From Verrucomicrobiia bacterium (GTDB lineage: Bacteria > Verrucomicrobiota > Verrucomicrobiia > Limisphaerales > DASXHY01), in contig DASPIL010000103.1 of assembly GCA_035629175.1 (NCBI GenBank), forward strand, positions 124,001-188,000: a DNA stretch of 64,000 nt, written 5' to 3'. The first letter of the stretch is position 1, and each line of letters starts with the position of its first letter. Below the pieces are notes generated by a model. The model did no database searches. It saw only the letters and a list, made by a program, of their open reading frames with translations, and was not told the origin of the DNA. This document shows positions 17,284-26,484 of the stretch, one piece after another. The position numbers and the translations under genes were made by a program.

Positions 17284-17480
17284 GTTGAACCATGAATGCA
17301 CACCAATGAACACGAATCCGGGAGACGACTCCCATGACCACGAATCACATGGCGCGGCAGAGCCGCAACGAGAACGGGAAGGGGAAACGGGTTGACGCGA
17401 ATTACGCCAATTTGCGCGAATTGAAGGCAGGATGGTTCGAGGGAATTTCTAACCACGAATCACACTAATCACACGAAAAG
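17284..17480 (+). repeat. Dispersed composite repeat, modules A-A'-G-B-A
   Basis: In order: an ACCATGAATGCACACCAATG block with ACACGAATCCGGGAGACGA (17288-17327), a second CATGACCACGAATCACATGG block, the GCGCGGCAGAGCCGCAACGA word (17351), GGGGAAACGGGTTGACGCGA with GAATTACGCCAATTTGCGCG (17380-17424), then AACCACGAATCACACTAATC and ACACGAAAAG (17450-17480). This is the fullest copy in the window together with the one at 21343. Confidence 0.8.
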
Positions 17481-17626
17481 GGGCGCTGCCATCGTTCATC
17501 GGATTCCAGTTTTCCGGGCCAGACAGCGCAGCATCGATTCCTTCCAGGCGTTCATTTCGGCATGGGAGAAGAAGCGGCGGCTTTTGAATTCCGGCAGGCG
17601 TCGGCGGCGACCGGCGGCCAAGAGAT

Positions 17627-17649
17627 GGCAAATGGCAAATGGCAAATGG
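17627..17649 (+). repeat. Short tandem repeat, unit GGCAAAT, about 3.3 copies
   Basis: GGCAAAT repeats perfectly at 17627-17633, 17634-17640 and 17641-17647, followed by GG. It lies in a non-coding gap and is too short to imply function. Confidence 0.8.
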
Positions 17650-18012
17650 AAGATGGACCGGACCCCACCCTCGACCTTCAACGAACAACGAACAAGAATT
17701 GAGCGCGACTCCGCAACCTCCTGACCTCCCAAGAGGCTGATCTGCTCGCCTCATGCAAAACTGCAGGGTTCGGTTTTGCTTCGGGCGGCAGTTCCCTGTG
17801 AATGGATGGCTGCATCGGACCGCTGTTTTGAATCGAAAGCCCGGCTGCGACCGGAGTTGCGACGCCAGTGTCGCGAAGACATTGCCGCGGAACGCATTTC
17901 AATTGAACGCCACGGCGCATCCGTGCTGGACCAAATGCTGCCGCTGCTCTGCGCTCCTGTTCAATGCCGCTTTTCCTTTGCGGCCTTCGAGTCCTTCGCG
18001 TGAGGCTTTTCG

Positions 18013-18165
18013 AGGTTGAACCACGAATGAACACCAATCCCAAGGAACGAGTTGCATGACCACGAAAAACACGATTCCGAAAGGGGAAACGGGCTTACGC
18101 GAATGACGCTAATTTTCACGAATTGACCAGGATATAAGGGCAAACGGGTTTACGCGAACTTTGCG
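18013..18165 (+). repeat. Dispersed composite repeat, modules A-A'-B-B
   Basis: GGTTGAACCACGAATGAACA (18014) is followed by the linker GAACGAGTTGCATGACCACG, then AAAAACACGATTCC, then GGGGAAACGGGCTTACGCGA with ATGACGCTAATTTTCACGAA (18083-18124), and a second partial B (CAAACGGGTTTACGCGAAC, 18141-18159). The linker GAGTTGCATGACCACGAAAA is shared with the copy at 21343. Confidence 0.78.
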
Positions 18166-18225
18166 AAGTGGTGCTAATCGAAATGAAGAAATGACAGGAA
18201 GCTGTGTGCGCAAACCTCTGATCGC

Positions 18226-18256
18226 ATTTCGTGTGGTTCCGTTGATTCGTGGTTGA
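18226..18256 (-). repeat. Inverted module A copy
   Basis: Reads CATTTCGTGTGGTTCCGTTG then ATTCGTGGTTGAC on the plus strand, the reverse complement of module A. With the forward copies at 18013-18165 it forms a spaced inverted repeat next to the 3' end of the minus-strand RCC1-repeat gene. Confidence 0.7.
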
Positions 18257-18397
18257 CGATCCCCCCTCTTTCCGGCTCTCTCCCGGTTCGTGCCTCTCAG
18301 GGTGAGAGAGAGAGCAGAAAACTCGGGATATGGACCGCGCGATCGGGCGTCAACCCTCAACCCAAACCCCGCCAACGGCCAACTGACACATATCGAT

Positions 18398-19627
18398 TTA
18401 CCAAGAGCGCAGCCGGTAAAACCGTTCATCAGCGCCCGCTGCCGTGTCCGTAAACACCTGTGCACCACCGATCCCGGGAACCGATGGCAATGAGGTCCAA
18501 TTAGGGGCCAGCAACGAGTCGGTGTGTTCCAGCGCATAGACTCTTCCGCTTTGCGTGTTTGCTGTACAGGTGAACGTGGTTTCTACGAGCATTGGATTGA
18601 AGAGGAGAACCGGCGGCAGCGACGTCCCTTCGATCTTCAATGCCATGCTGTGGAAATTTCCTGCCGCGATCGCCACGACGTTGCTCAGGCCGGGTGGAAT
18701 ATCGATCTGTCCTGCCGGTTCGCGGACGCAGTTCGTGTTTCCAATGAATTGGCACTCGCCGTTTGCCCAAGCCCCGTTGCTTCCCCAACCCAGCACCGTT
18801 CCATCGGATTTCAACGCGAGATTGTGCTCCAAACCTCCCGCCACGGCCACGATGTTCCCCAAACCGGCAGGAACAGTGGCCTGGCCCATGTCATTGAATC
18901 CCCACGCCGTCACCGTGCCATCAGCCTTCAAAACAAGGCTGTGGAGTCCACTCGCGTTGACCGCGACGACGTTGCTCAGACCGGGAGGAACATCGGTCTG
19001 TCCAACGCCGTTCCATCCCCAGGCAACCACCGTTCCATCAGCCTTCAACGCCAGATTGTGGTATTCGCCCGAGTCGATGGCGATGACATTGGTCAGTCCG
19101 CCGGGAGGAGTCGCCTGGCCTTCGCTGTTGCGTCCCCACCCGGCCACCGTGCCGTCAGCCTTCAATGCGAGGCTGTGGGTCCAACCCCCTGTAATGGCGA
19201 CGACGTTGCTCAGACCGGCAGGGACATTCGTTTGACCATGATCATTTTGGCCCCATGCCGTCACCGTGCCGTCCGCTCTCAACGCCAGGTTGTGAAATCC
19301 AGCTGCCGCAATGACCACGACATTGGTTAAGTCGGAAGGAGCAGGGTGGTAGAGGCCCCAAGTGGCCACGGTTCCGTCGGCTTTCAGTGCGACGCTGTGC
19401 CACTCGCCTGCGGAGATCGCCACGACGTTGGTCAGGCCCTGGGGAACAGAGGACTGGCCAATCCTGTTGTCGCCCCAGGCGATTACGGTTCCCGTTTGAG
19501 CCGAAACGTGAGCGGCAAATCCGAGCAAGGCGATGCCAATGAGGAGTGTTCCAAATGGTGGAACCATTGTTGCCCGTGAAAATTTGCCGTCCATGGCCTT
19601 TGCCACTGAGGAAAATGTCTGTTGCAT
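18398..19627 (-). CDS. Secreted RCC1-repeat beta-propeller protein
   Basis: 409 residues. The export signal is internal to the first 45 residues (TLLIGIALLGFAAHVSA); the ATG at 19567, beginning MVPPFGTLLIG, is an alternative start. Seven RCC1-like repeats of about 40-50 residues follow, each with a GLTNVVAI strand, an HSxALKADGTV strand and AWGxNxxGQ, closing a seven-bladed propeller. The last 65 residues are the recurring YALEHTDSL...NWTSL...RFYRLRSW module. RCC1 propellers in bacterial exported proteins have no single known function and are usually inferred to bind partners. The repeat units are similar at both DNA and protein level, suggesting internal duplication. No neighbour is linked. 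Confidence 0.88.
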   Translation of the reverse strand: MQQTFSSVAKAMDGKFSRATMVPPFGTLLIGIALLGFAAHVSAQTGTVIAWGDNRIGQSSVPQGLTNVVAISAGEWHSVALKADGTVATWGLYHPAPSDLTNVVVIAAAGFHNLALRADGTVTAWGQNDHGQTNVPAGLSNVVAITGGWTHSLALKADGTVAGWGRNSEGQATPPGGLTNVIAIDSGEYHNLALKADGTVVAWGWNGVGQTDVPPGLSNVVAVNASGLHSLVLKADGTVTAWGFNDMGQATVPAGLGNIVAVAGGLEHNLALKSDGTVLGWGSNGAWANGECQFIGNTNCVREPAGQIDIPPGLSNVVAIAAGNFHSMALKIEGTSLPPVLLFNPMLVETTFTCTANTQSGRVYALEHTDSLLAPNWTSLPSVPGIGGAQVFTDTAAGADERFYRLRSW

Positions 19628-20048
19628 GGCGTGGACGGTAGTGTTCCAGTCGGCATCGCGAAATAAGGTGCAAATCCCAGCAGCGACGAACGCGCGCGCG
19701 GCTCAGGCGAGAAGGAACTTGAGGGCAGAGAACCGAGGATGGTGGAGGGTGGAGGACCAACCACGAGCAACGCAGCGCGGCGGAGCCGCAACCAAAGGAG
19801 GGGAAAAACGGGTTCACGCGAATTACGTGAATTTTCACGAATTGAAGTGGAAGTTTAACCACGGATCGACACGGATGAACACGGATTCGGATGCAGCCTC
19901 CTCTGGCTATTCTTCCCCACCTCTGCGTGCTCCTGTTAAACGTCTTCACTCAGTCTCCGCGGCGAAGAATTGATTAACCGCACATGACGCCGATTCTCGC
20001 CCTATGGAAGATTCTGAACATCCTTGTCATTCGGAATCATTGGGACTG
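19628..20048. other. Non-coding gap with composite repeat
   Basis: Lies upstream of the RCC1-repeat gene and downstream of the membrane-protein gene, both minus strand. It contains the composite repeat at 19777-19892. Apart from that and a CTCTGCGTGCTCC-like word near 19923, nothing is recognisable. Confidence 0.55.
19777..19892 (+). repeat. Dispersed composite repeat, modules G-B-C
   Basis: ACCACGAGCAACGCAGCGCG with GCGGAGCCGCAACCAAAGGA (19780-19798), then GGGGAAAAACGGGTTCACGC and GAATTACGTGAATTTTCACG (19800-19839), then TTAACCACGGATCGACACGG and ATGAACACGGATTCGG (19855-19890). Module C uses ACACGGAT where A uses ACACGAAT. Confidence 0.78.
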
Positions 20049-21236
20049 TCACGTTTTCCGCTGAACTGGAGTTCTACGGCGGCACCAGCGCTTCCAAATC
20101 CAAACTGCCACGGTGATGCCAATACACGCCCAAAATACTTCCACCGCATCCGAGATCCCAAGGAATCCGAGTTCGAGCCATTCGACACCTTGAATAACCC
20201 CGGTCGTGCCGGCGCTGATCCGCCAGATGGCGTCAATCCCCGTTAAAACAAGCAACGCAATGGTCAACCCAAAGAAAACAGCGGCGTGCAGCATGTCCCA
20301 CTTCCGGTTTACCCATTCCAGCATCGGAGTGCGGCGCGGGTTGGCGGGGGGCGCTTGTTTTACTTCTTCGCTCGCCGCGGGCGCAGACGGGATTGCGGTT
20401 GCACTCGGTTGAACGGGAGAGGACGGCGCGGCAAGCGAATTGACAGCGAAAGTCGAGATTTGCGGCGGCGGCTGATAGAGTCCGGCGAACTGGCCTGGCG
20501 CAAGGGGACGGACAATCGTGGTTATCCCTGGCAAAGCCAGAAACCAAAAGAGCGTTAACACACATCCCGCGCCGAGCACGCATCTCCAGATCGGCACGGT
20601 GCTCATGAACCAGACCCGGATTAGTCCCACCAGCCAGACACACCAGGCAAGAAGCAGGAGCGGGACTTGCCACCCGAGCGCCGGGCGGTCGCGGACAAAG
20701 GCAACCTGGAAATCGCGCACTGCGAACTCCCCGCTTGTCCCCATATTCTGCACTGCAACCCAGACGTGCTCCATTCTGGGATCAAGCTCAAACACCGCTT
20801 CATCCGAGCTCCACGGTTGCGTTCCCTGCGCAGGTGCGAGGCTATGCGGCCGCTGGAACATCCCCACTCCCGCTTTATCGATGCCATAACAAATGATCCG
20901 TCCGAGGCGCCAGTCAACGGAGCCTGGCTTGAGATCGCGCGAAGAGTAATCGCATCGAATCCACACATACCGCTGGTCGCCGGCCTTGAGTTCGCGGCTG
21001 AGGTGGGGGCTCGGCCTCTGCGGCATGGCTGTTAAGCGGACAATCGTCGAGGATCCCGGTCGATGTTCGAAGTTCACCCCATCGGGAGACCTTTGCCAGC
21101 CGGCGTCTCCGAGCAAGAAGGACGGGTTCGAAGGGACAAGGGTGCGTTCGAAGCGGTGATGCCAAAGCGCAAAAGTGCATGCCGCCAGAAGGCACCATGA
21201 AATTACGAATGCGATCAGCCGGGTGTGCCTGGGCAT
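20049..21236 (-). CDS. Multi-pass membrane protein of unknown function
   Basis: 395 residues from the ATG at 21236 (AAGG about seven bases upstream on the minus strand); the frame extends to a TTG at 21290. One transmembrane helix near the N-terminus (LIAFVISWCLLAACTFAL) is followed by about 170 extracytoplasmic residues with a beta-sandwich look (YVWIRCDYSSRDLKPGSVDW). Two more helices (VPLLLLAWCVWLVGLI and CVLGAGCVLTLFWFLAL), a Pro/Ala-rich linker and two C-terminal helices (HAAVFFGLTIALLVLTGI and VFWACIGITVAVWIW) complete it. The WDMLHAAVFFGL segment recalls VanZ-like proteins, but this is weak. No enzymatic motif was seen. It is transcribed alone. Confidence 0.75.
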   Translation of the reverse strand: MPRHTRLIAFVISWCLLAACTFALWHHRFERTLVPSNPSFLLGDAGWQRSPDGVNFEHRPGSSTIVRLTAMPQRPSPHLSRELKAGDQRYVWIRCDYSSRDLKPGSVDWRLGRIICYGIDKAGVGMFQRPHSLAPAQGTQPWSSDEAVFELDPRMEHVWVAVQNMGTSGEFAVRDFQVAFVRDRPALGWQVPLLLLAWCVWLVGLIRVWFMSTVPIWRCVLGAGCVLTLFWFLALPGITTIVRPLAPGQFAGLYQPPPQISTFAVNSLAAPSSPVQPSATAIPSAPAASEEVKQAPPANPRRTPMLEWVNRKWDMLHAAVFFGLTIALLVLTGIDAIWRISAGTTGVIQGVEWLELGFLGISDAVEVFWACIGITVAVWIWKRWCRRRTPVQRKT

Positions 21237-21596
21237 CGGGTGCCTTAACCAGAAACGGAAGGAGACGTTCTCGTTGAAGCAGCTGTTCAATTGCGGTTAG
21301 AATTTCAAGTCAGGATATTGCCGTCAATCAGGGAGGTGCTTTTCAACCACGAATGAACACGAATCCGGGCGACGAGTTGCATGACCACGAAAAACACGAA
21401 TCACACGAAACAAGGAGACAAGCAAAACGGTTTACGCGAATTTCACGAATTGTCGCCAATTAGCGGGGGAGGTCGTTAACCCTGGATGGACACGAATTTG
21501 GAAAAAGGCTGAAACGCTTAAAAGCTAAAAGCTGAATTCCGTTCGACGTGTCTTTTCAACGATGGGGAAATCAGCCGTACACTCTGGTTCGCCGGC
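21237..21596. other. Non-coding gap filled by a composite repeat
   Basis: Between the divergent membrane-protein gene and the SEC-C gene. More than half of it is the composite repeat at 21343-21556. No other feature is visible. Confidence 0.6.
21343..21556 (+). repeat. Dispersed composite repeat, fullest copy (A-A'-B-C-D-E)
   Basis: TCAACCACGAATGAACACGA (21343), CGGGCGACGAGTTGCATGAC (21366), CACGAAAAACACGAATCACA (21387), then CAAAACGGTTTACGCGAATT and TCACGAATTGTCGCCAATTA (21423-21462). A TTAACCCTGGATGGACACGA block (21477), the D word GGCTGAAACGCTTAAAAGCT (21508) and the E word CCGTTCGACGTGTCTT (21539) follow. It combines in one place modules that occur separately in other gaps. Confidence 0.8.
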
Positions 21597-21959
21597 TTGC
21601 ACGGGGTCCGCCATTCTTCCTATCCTCTGTTCGTGGAAAAGGCCGCCGATCGGACTTGTGAGATGTGCGGGAAAGTGATTCATCCCGACCGGGATGAATG
21701 GGCTCTCGACAATTTTGGAGACGCGCTCTGCCACGATTGCCATCTCCAGGCATTGGCAGTGTTTCACGCGCAGGGCGTCGTCTGGGACGGCCAGACATTT
21801 GGTTACGAGATTGGCGCAATCAGGGACTTCGGCCTCCCGTTCAACCGCGCGTTTGACCCTCCCTGCGAGATGTCCGATTGCTCCAGCGAAAAGGTCGGAC
21901 GAAACGAACCATGTCCCTGCGGAAGCGGAAAGAAGTTTAAGAAGTGTTGCGGACAATAA
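21597..21959 (+). CDS. Zinc-ribbon / SEC-C motif protein
   Basis: 120 residues. The C-terminus is a complete SEC-C zinc-binding motif ([19 protein letters not shown]), the element that ends SecA and many unrelated small proteins. The N-terminal half carries a second potential metal site, Cys21-x2-Cys24 ([15 protein letters not shown]) paired with Cys45-x2-Cys48 (CHDC). No ATG precedes the first Cys pair. The TTG at 21597 or the GTG at 21633 must serve; the ATG at 21663 would cut the first zinc site. The role is unknown; other SEC-C proteins bind SecB, ribosomes or nucleic acids. It is 137 bases upstream of the GH4 gene on the same strand. Confidence 0.78.
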   Translation: MHGVRHSSYPLFVEKAADRTCEMCGKVIHPDRDEWALDNFGDALCHDCHLQALAVFHAQGVVWDGQTFGYEIGAIRDFGLPFNRAFDPPCEMSDCSSEKVGRNEPCPCGSGKKFKKCCGQ

Positions 21960-22096
21960 TCCAGTTCTTCCTTGCGACGACGGAGCGTTCGAGAACGGCG
22001 AAAACACTAAACCACGAAAGAAGCTGAAGAGGCTGACATCGAAGCGGCGCGACGGCGCAGGTAACCGCTCTGAACAAAATTAAACTCCGAAACTCC

Positions 22097-23515
22097 ATGG
22101 CAAAGATTGCAATGATTGGCGCCGGCAGCCTCGTTTTTTGCAAGACGCTGATGTCTGACTTTCTCGCAACCCCGGCGCTCGCGGGGAGCGAATACCGGCT
22201 CATGGCGCTGTCGCATACGCGGCTCGACAAAATGAAGGCGTTCGTCGAACGCATGATCCAGGATAACGGGGTGGACGCCCGCGTGCTGGCAACGACGGAT
22301 CGGCGACAGGCGCTCGCAGGTGCGGATTATGTTGTCGTCATGCTTCAGGCGGGTGGCGTGGCTGAGTTTCGTCAGGATTATGAAATTCCGCTGAAGTATG
22401 GCGTCGACCAGTGCATCGGCGACACGCTCGGGCCCGGCGGTGTATTTCGGGCTCTGCGACACATTCCGGCTTTAATGGAGATTGCCAGTGACATGCGGGA
22501 GTTGTGTCCGAACGCGGTCCTGTTCAACTACGCGAATCCGATGGCAATGTGCTGCAGCGCACTGGGCCGCGTGCCGGGATTGCAGTTCGTGGGGCTGTGT
22601 CATGGCGTGCAAACGACGATGGACCTGATCGCCAGCTACGTGGGCGTGCCGAAGGGTGAGATCGATTTCCTGGCGGCGGGCATCAATCACATGGCGTGGT
22701 TCCTCCGGTTGGAACACAAAGGCCGAGACCTTTATCCAAGGCTCCGGGAGAACTTTGAACGTCCGGGTTATTACGTGAATGAAAAGGTGCGCGCTGAAGT
22801 CATGCGTCATTTCGGTTACTTCATGACGGAAAGCACGGGGCACCTTTCGGAATACCTGCCGTATTTCCGAAAGAACCGGAAGGCGCTGGAGCTTTACTGT
22901 GATGAACCCTCGTTCGGCGGGGAGAGTGGTGCGTATTACAAATATTGCGCGATGCTGGCAGAGAAGTTTGCCACGACAGAACCGCTTTCGATCGAGTCGA
23001 CGACGCTGGGCCCGCGCAGCGCGGAGTATTGCTCGCACATCATCGAGGCGAAGGAAACCGGGAATGTCTTCCGCCTGAATGGCAATGTTCGCAACGACGG
23101 GTACATCACCAACCTGCCGAACGGCTGCTGCGTGGAAGTGCCGGTCTACGTGGATCGGCTCGGCCTGCATCCCACGGTTGTCGGCGACCTGCCGCCACAG
23201 TGCGCCGCGCTTAACCTGACCAATGTGATCGTGCAGAACCTGGCGGTGCAGGCGAGCTTTGCAGGAGACCCGGAACTGGTAATGCAGGCGGTTGCGCTGG
23301 ACCCGCTCACCTCGTCCGTGCTCACGCTGAAGGAGATTCGCGAGATGGTAGGTGAGATGCTTGAAGCTGAGCAACAGTATCTGCCGCAGTTCAAAGGCAA
23401 AACCCTTCGCCGTGTGGATGCCATCAAGGTTCCAGCGGACGTGGTGCGACAGGAAGTGCCGCTGGACCCCGCCCTGGCCATTGCCAATCGCTTCAGCAAA
23501 TTGGCCAGTGCTTGA
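22097..23515 (+). CDS. GH4 alpha-glucosidase/alpha-galactosidase (NAD- and metal-dependent)
   Basis: 472 residues, cytoplasmic. The N-terminal Rossmann motif GAGSLVF (residues 8-14) binds NAD. FNYANPMAM (143-151), LCHGVQ (167-172, with Cys168) and GINHMAWF (195-202, with His198) are the metal- and substrate-binding signatures of glycoside hydrolase family 4. These enzymes use an unusual oxidation-elimination-addition-reduction mechanism with NAD and Mn2+. The CHxVQ form favours the MelA/AglA-like alpha-galactosidase or alpha-glucosidase subgroup over the phospho-glucosidases. Length matches the family. The start ATG at 22097 is fixed by the Rossmann strand beginning MAKIAMIGAG. There is no transporter next to it. 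Confidence 0.92.
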   Translation: MAKIAMIGAGSLVFCKTLMSDFLATPALAGSEYRLMALSHTRLDKMKAFVERMIQDNGVDARVLATTDRRQALAGADYVVVMLQAGGVAEFRQDYEIPLKYGVDQCIGDTLGPGGVFRALRHIPALMEIASDMRELCPNAVLFNYANPMAMCCSALGRVPGLQFVGLCHGVQTTMDLIASYVGVPKGEIDFLAAGINHMAWFLRLEHKGRDLYPRLRENFERPGYYVNEKVRAEVMRHFGYFMTESTGHLSEYLPYFRKNRKALELYCDEPSFGGESGAYYKYCAMLAEKFATTEPLSIESTTLGPRSAEYCSHIIEAKETGNVFRLNGNVRNDGYITNLPNGCCVEVPVYVDRLGLHPTVVGDLPPQCAALNLTNVIVQNLAVQASFAGDPELVMQAVALDPLTSSVLTLKEIREMVGEMLEAEQQYLPQFKGKTLRRVDAIKVPADVVRQEVPLDPALAIANRFSKLASA

Positions 23516-23671
23516 GGCAGGGCGCGTGTTTCTGATTCATGCGAATGGCTGCTCCGTATTTTTGCAGCGAGCGCCTGGCCTTCATGGGTAATTAAGCGGG
23601 TTGCAGACCGAGGCAACTCGGCTACTGTTTCCCGAGGCTGATGCACCTAAACTGTCCCGCTGACCCGGCTT

Positions 23672-25360
23672 ATGATTAAATTCCTCATCCCTATTCTTCT
23701 TGGTTCAACCGCGATGGTCAGCGATGGGCAGCAATGCGTTATTCTCCCAGCCCAGCAAGCGCTTCAATTTGGGTTGCTGGAGATTGGAACGTATTCCGGG
23801 GGACAAAGTGTCGATGTAGCCAATTCGCCGCAATGGCTCGAGGATGGCCGCGTTATCATTGGCGCGGCCGATGACGACACGGTCGCGTTTAATCGTGGCG
23901 CGATCTATTTGTTCCATCCGGTCTCACACGGGCTCGATTTGCAGACTAAGATCTTGCCTCCTTCGGATATCAAGGGCCTGGGAGGCGAACTAGCGGCCAG
24001 CGAAGGTTGGATTGCCGCCACGGCTGCGACAGTGTCCAGCAACATCACCACCGTTTGTCTTTACCAGGCGACCAATGGGAGTGACTTCGCTTTTCGCACG
24101 AATCTTTTTTCCAGCGATGTGCCGATGGTGGGATCGTCGTTCGGGAGCGGCTTTCGTGGCATCTCGATGTCTGGTTCGTGGCTGGCGGCTGTGGAATATG
24201 TGAATCCGCCCAAGGTGCATCTGTTCAAGCGGGATGCGGACGGAATATGGCATCGGCGTCAGACGCTGGCGTTCCCTGGAGAGAGCACGTCGTTTCAACA
24301 GGCGAACGTGCGGATCTTTGGAGATCTCCTGGCAATGGGACAGCCCAACAACGGCCATTCCAGCTTCAAAGGCGCGGTTCACCTCTGGCGCCATCAGCTC
24401 AACGACACGTGGATCTTTGAAACCACGCTGGTGCCGCCCGGCCTTGATGCAGGGGATCGCTTTGGTGTCGCCACTGCGTTGGACAACGACCGAATCTTCG
24501 CCACCGCTCCCGCCGCGGATGTGGGCGATGTCGTGGATTGCGGGGCTGCCTATGTGTTTCGCCGGGTGAATGCGGTTTGGACGTTCGAATCCAAGATCGC
24601 CGCGGCTTTTCCAAAAATGAATGATGTCATGGGATTTCAAATTGCGTTTAGTCCGCTGGGCGGATCCTTTCTGGCGATCGCAACGCGTGGGAACATCTGG
24701 ATGTTTCAACCGAACGGAATCCACTGGGCGCAGGTTTCGAGGGGCCATTCCGGCAAGGTTTTTCGGAACTGGGAAAGTCCGGCTGGGGAGATCAACTCCT
24801 ACAGTTATGGTTTCATTGGAGCCTCGGTGGATGAGCTTGCGATTCGCGGCCACCAGGTGGTTGCGGGGTTGCCGGCCTCGAGCACGCTGCTCGAGCATGG
24901 CTGGCATGCGATTATAACACGGTTTGTCACGAATAATCCCTGCACCAGCGTTCCGATTGGTTACCGTCCCATTGGTGCCGCTTCGGGCAGTGGCAATCCA
25001 CCGCCCGCGTCAGATGCCGATGGGGATGGGCGGAGCGACCTGGCAGAAATGTATTTCGGCACGTACGCGGACCGCAGCAATGTGCTGTCGAGCGGCATCA
25101 AGGGAGCATTGTCCCACGACAGGAGGCTGACTGTGGAATGGCCGCACGCCACCGACCCAGAGCTGATGGTGAGCGCGAAACCAGAGTGGGGCACCAATCT
25201 GTCGTCCTGGACGACAAATGGGATCACGATTGAAAAAGTTCGTGATGAAGCTGAATACGGACGGGAGATTCTTCAAGCCTCGCTTCCGATCACGAATGGT
25301 GCGGCGGCCTTCTTTCGATTGGTTATCTCGGAACCTCCTGCACCTCCGCCGACTGAATGA
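23672..25360 (+). CDS. Secreted FG-GAP-like beta-propeller protein
   Basis: 562 residues with a short signal peptide (MIKFLIPILLGSTAMVSDG). Residues 30-410 carry repeats of the pattern seen in integrin-type FG-GAP propellers (GAIYLFHPVSHG, GAVHLWRHQLNDTWIFE, DRFGVATALDNDRIFATAP, GAAYVFRRVNAVWTFE). Residues 445-460 form a calcium-loop motif (DADGDGRSDLAEMYFGT) of the thrombospondin-3/dockerin kind. The last 80 residues resemble the recurring secreted C-terminal module (GTNLSSWTTNG ... AAFFRLVI). It is probably a cell-surface or secreted binding protein. There is no clear ribosome-binding site and no linked gene. Confidence 0.82.
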   Translation: MIKFLIPILLGSTAMVSDGQQCVILPAQQALQFGLLEIGTYSGGQSVDVANSPQWLEDGRVIIGAADDDTVAFNRGAIYLFHPVSHGLDLQTKILPPSDIKGLGGELAASEGWIAATAATVSSNITTVCLYQATNGSDFAFRTNLFSSDVPMVGSSFGSGFRGISMSGSWLAAVEYVNPPKVHLFKRDADGIWHRRQTLAFPGESTSFQQANVRIFGDLLAMGQPNNGHSSFKGAVHLWRHQLNDTWIFETTLVPPGLDAGDRFGVATALDNDRIFATAPAADVGDVVDCGAAYVFRRVNAVWTFESKIAAAFPKMNDVMGFQIAFSPLGGSFLAIATRGNIWMFQPNGIHWAQVSRGHSGKVFRNWESPAGEINSYSYGFIGASVDELAIRGHQVVAGLPASSTLLEHGWHAIITRFVTNNPCTSVPIGYRPIGAASGSGNPPPASDADGDGRSDLAEMYFGTYADRSNVLSSGIKGALSHDRRLTVEWPHATDPELMVSAKPEWGTNLSSWTTNGITIEKVRDEAEYGREILQASLPITNGAAAFFRLVISEPPAPPPTE

Positions 25361-25442
25361 GGGTCCCCGGCAACGAATCGGAGATGCAGCAGTTTCATGG
25401 AATCGCATTGCGCACGCGCTGCGGAGTGAACAGATTCATGCA

Positions 25443-26474
25443 ATGACTTCGAAACGGTGGCGGTCGATCGTGCTGTTAATGGCGCTTTCGATGACGCATT
25501 GCTCCCGTCCGCCGGAATCCCACCTGACCCTGGCGCCGATCTGCAAGGCTGAAAACCGCAGCGCATGGATGTCTGTTTCGGGTTTGTGTCATATCCTGGC
25601 GTTTTATGGGTTAGGGCCGACGGATTTACCGGGCATTGCGTCTGGCAAGGAGATAATAACCTTACTGACGGATGAAGCCGCCGCAGCTGCGGCGTTCGGA
25701 CGATCTCCTTTTGTCAAAGCGGGTGAAGGGGTGAGATATGCCTTGTTCGATGAGGCGTCGTGGGAGGTTGCAGTCGGGGAAGCGCATCGGGACCAATGCC
25801 TCGCAACGTTTGCCGCGCTGGACCTGCCGCTGCACACACCTGTACGGCTGAACTCCGGCGCGCGCACGCTGCGCGACTTGCTTGCGGAATCCATGGCGGG
25901 ATTTGACCTGGATCGGAAGGAAATTGCGTGGTCGGCAATGGCGTTTGCAAGATATCTCCCGCCGCTAAGTTCCTGGACCAACCGGGCTGGCATAGGAGTT
26001 AGTTTTTCCGCGCTGGCCAATGCGCTGATGGCAATCGATTTGAACTCACAAAAGTGCGCGGGCGTTCATGTGATTGAAGCGTTGCTGGCGATCGAGGCGG
26101 CCGACGCTGTCCATTTGATCCTGGATCCATCGACGCGCAACGCCCTGCGATCCCGCTTGAACCCAACCCTGCGGAATGCGGGGGAACGGCAGCGAAGCGA
26201 CGGCATGTGGGGTAAGTCCTGGTGCGCAGGGATGAACGACGAGACCGAGCCGATGTCGCCGTTTCAGATGAGCTTCCTCGTAACCGGGCACCTGCTGGAT
26301 CTTTTTGCCCGACTGGATTCGGATCGAAGGCCTGATCGCGCTTCGTTGGAACGGGCAGCGCGTGCTTTGACAGCAGCAATGCGATCGACGGATGTTAGGC
26401 CGAACGGATTTTGGGTGTGTCCGTATTCGCATGCGGCACGGGGTGTGAATGCGGTTTGGAAGCTGGAGGAGTAA
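25443..26474 (+). CDS. Exported (possibly lipid-anchored) protein of unknown function
   Basis: 343 residues from the ATG at 25443; the frame is open back to 25218, but that part overlaps the previous gene. The start is followed by a signal sequence (MTSKRWRSIVLLMALSMTHC) whose Cys could be a lipidation site, though the residues before it (MTHC) are not a good lipobox. The rest is alpha-helical with several short repeats of alanine-rich helices (ALMAIDLNSQKC, VIEALLAIEAADAV, MSFLVTGHLLDLFARL), suggesting an alpha/alpha-toroid or solenoid. It contains a distinctive GMWGKSWCAGMNDETEPMSP stretch. I do not recognise the family. A module A repeat lies just beyond the stop. Confidence 0.7.
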   Translation: MTSKRWRSIVLLMALSMTHCSRPPESHLTLAPICKAENRSAWMSVSGLCHILAFYGLGPTDLPGIASGKEIITLLTDEAAAAAAFGRSPFVKAGEGVRYALFDEASWEVAVGEAHRDQCLATFAALDLPLHTPVRLNSGARTLRDLLAESMAGFDLDRKEIAWSAMAFARYLPPLSSWTNRAGIGVSFSALANALMAIDLNSQKCAGVHVIEALLAIEAADAVHLILDPSTRNALRSRLNPTLRNAGERQRSDGMWGKSWCAGMNDETEPMSPFQMSFLVTGHLLDLFARLDSDRRPDRASLERAARALTAAMRSTDVRPNGFWVCPYSHAARGVNAVWKLEE

Positions 26475-26484
26475 AGGCGCGTCT

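Larger units (their letters stand above)
17256..18397. other. 1.1-kb non-coding region with several dispersed repeats
   Basis: The longest gene-free stretch of the left half. Composite repeats occupy 17284-17480 and 18013-18165, with an inverted module A at 18226-18256. A 7-base unit (GGCAAAT) is repeated three times at 17627-17649. Short frames between 17480 and 18000 on both strands have no recognisable product. A word resembling CTTTGCGGCCTTCGAGTCCT (17975) also looks like a degenerate dispersed repeat. No transposase remnant could be identified. Confidence 0.6.

Noticed and set aside
17480-18000. Possible transposase or gene remnant between the composite repeats
   Set aside because: Short frames on both strands show no catalytic motif, terminal repeats or target duplications. 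Nothing supports a mobile element.
12961-21556. CRISPR array, because of recurring ACCACGAAT-type repeats
   Set aside because: Repeats are imperfect, of changing length, mixed orientation and not regularly spaced with unique spacers. No cas genes are present.
21525-22007. A 160-residue minus-strand frame overlapping the SEC-C gene
   Set aside because: The SEC-C motif and paired zinc cysteines on the plus strand are unmistakable; the opposite frame is a shadow.
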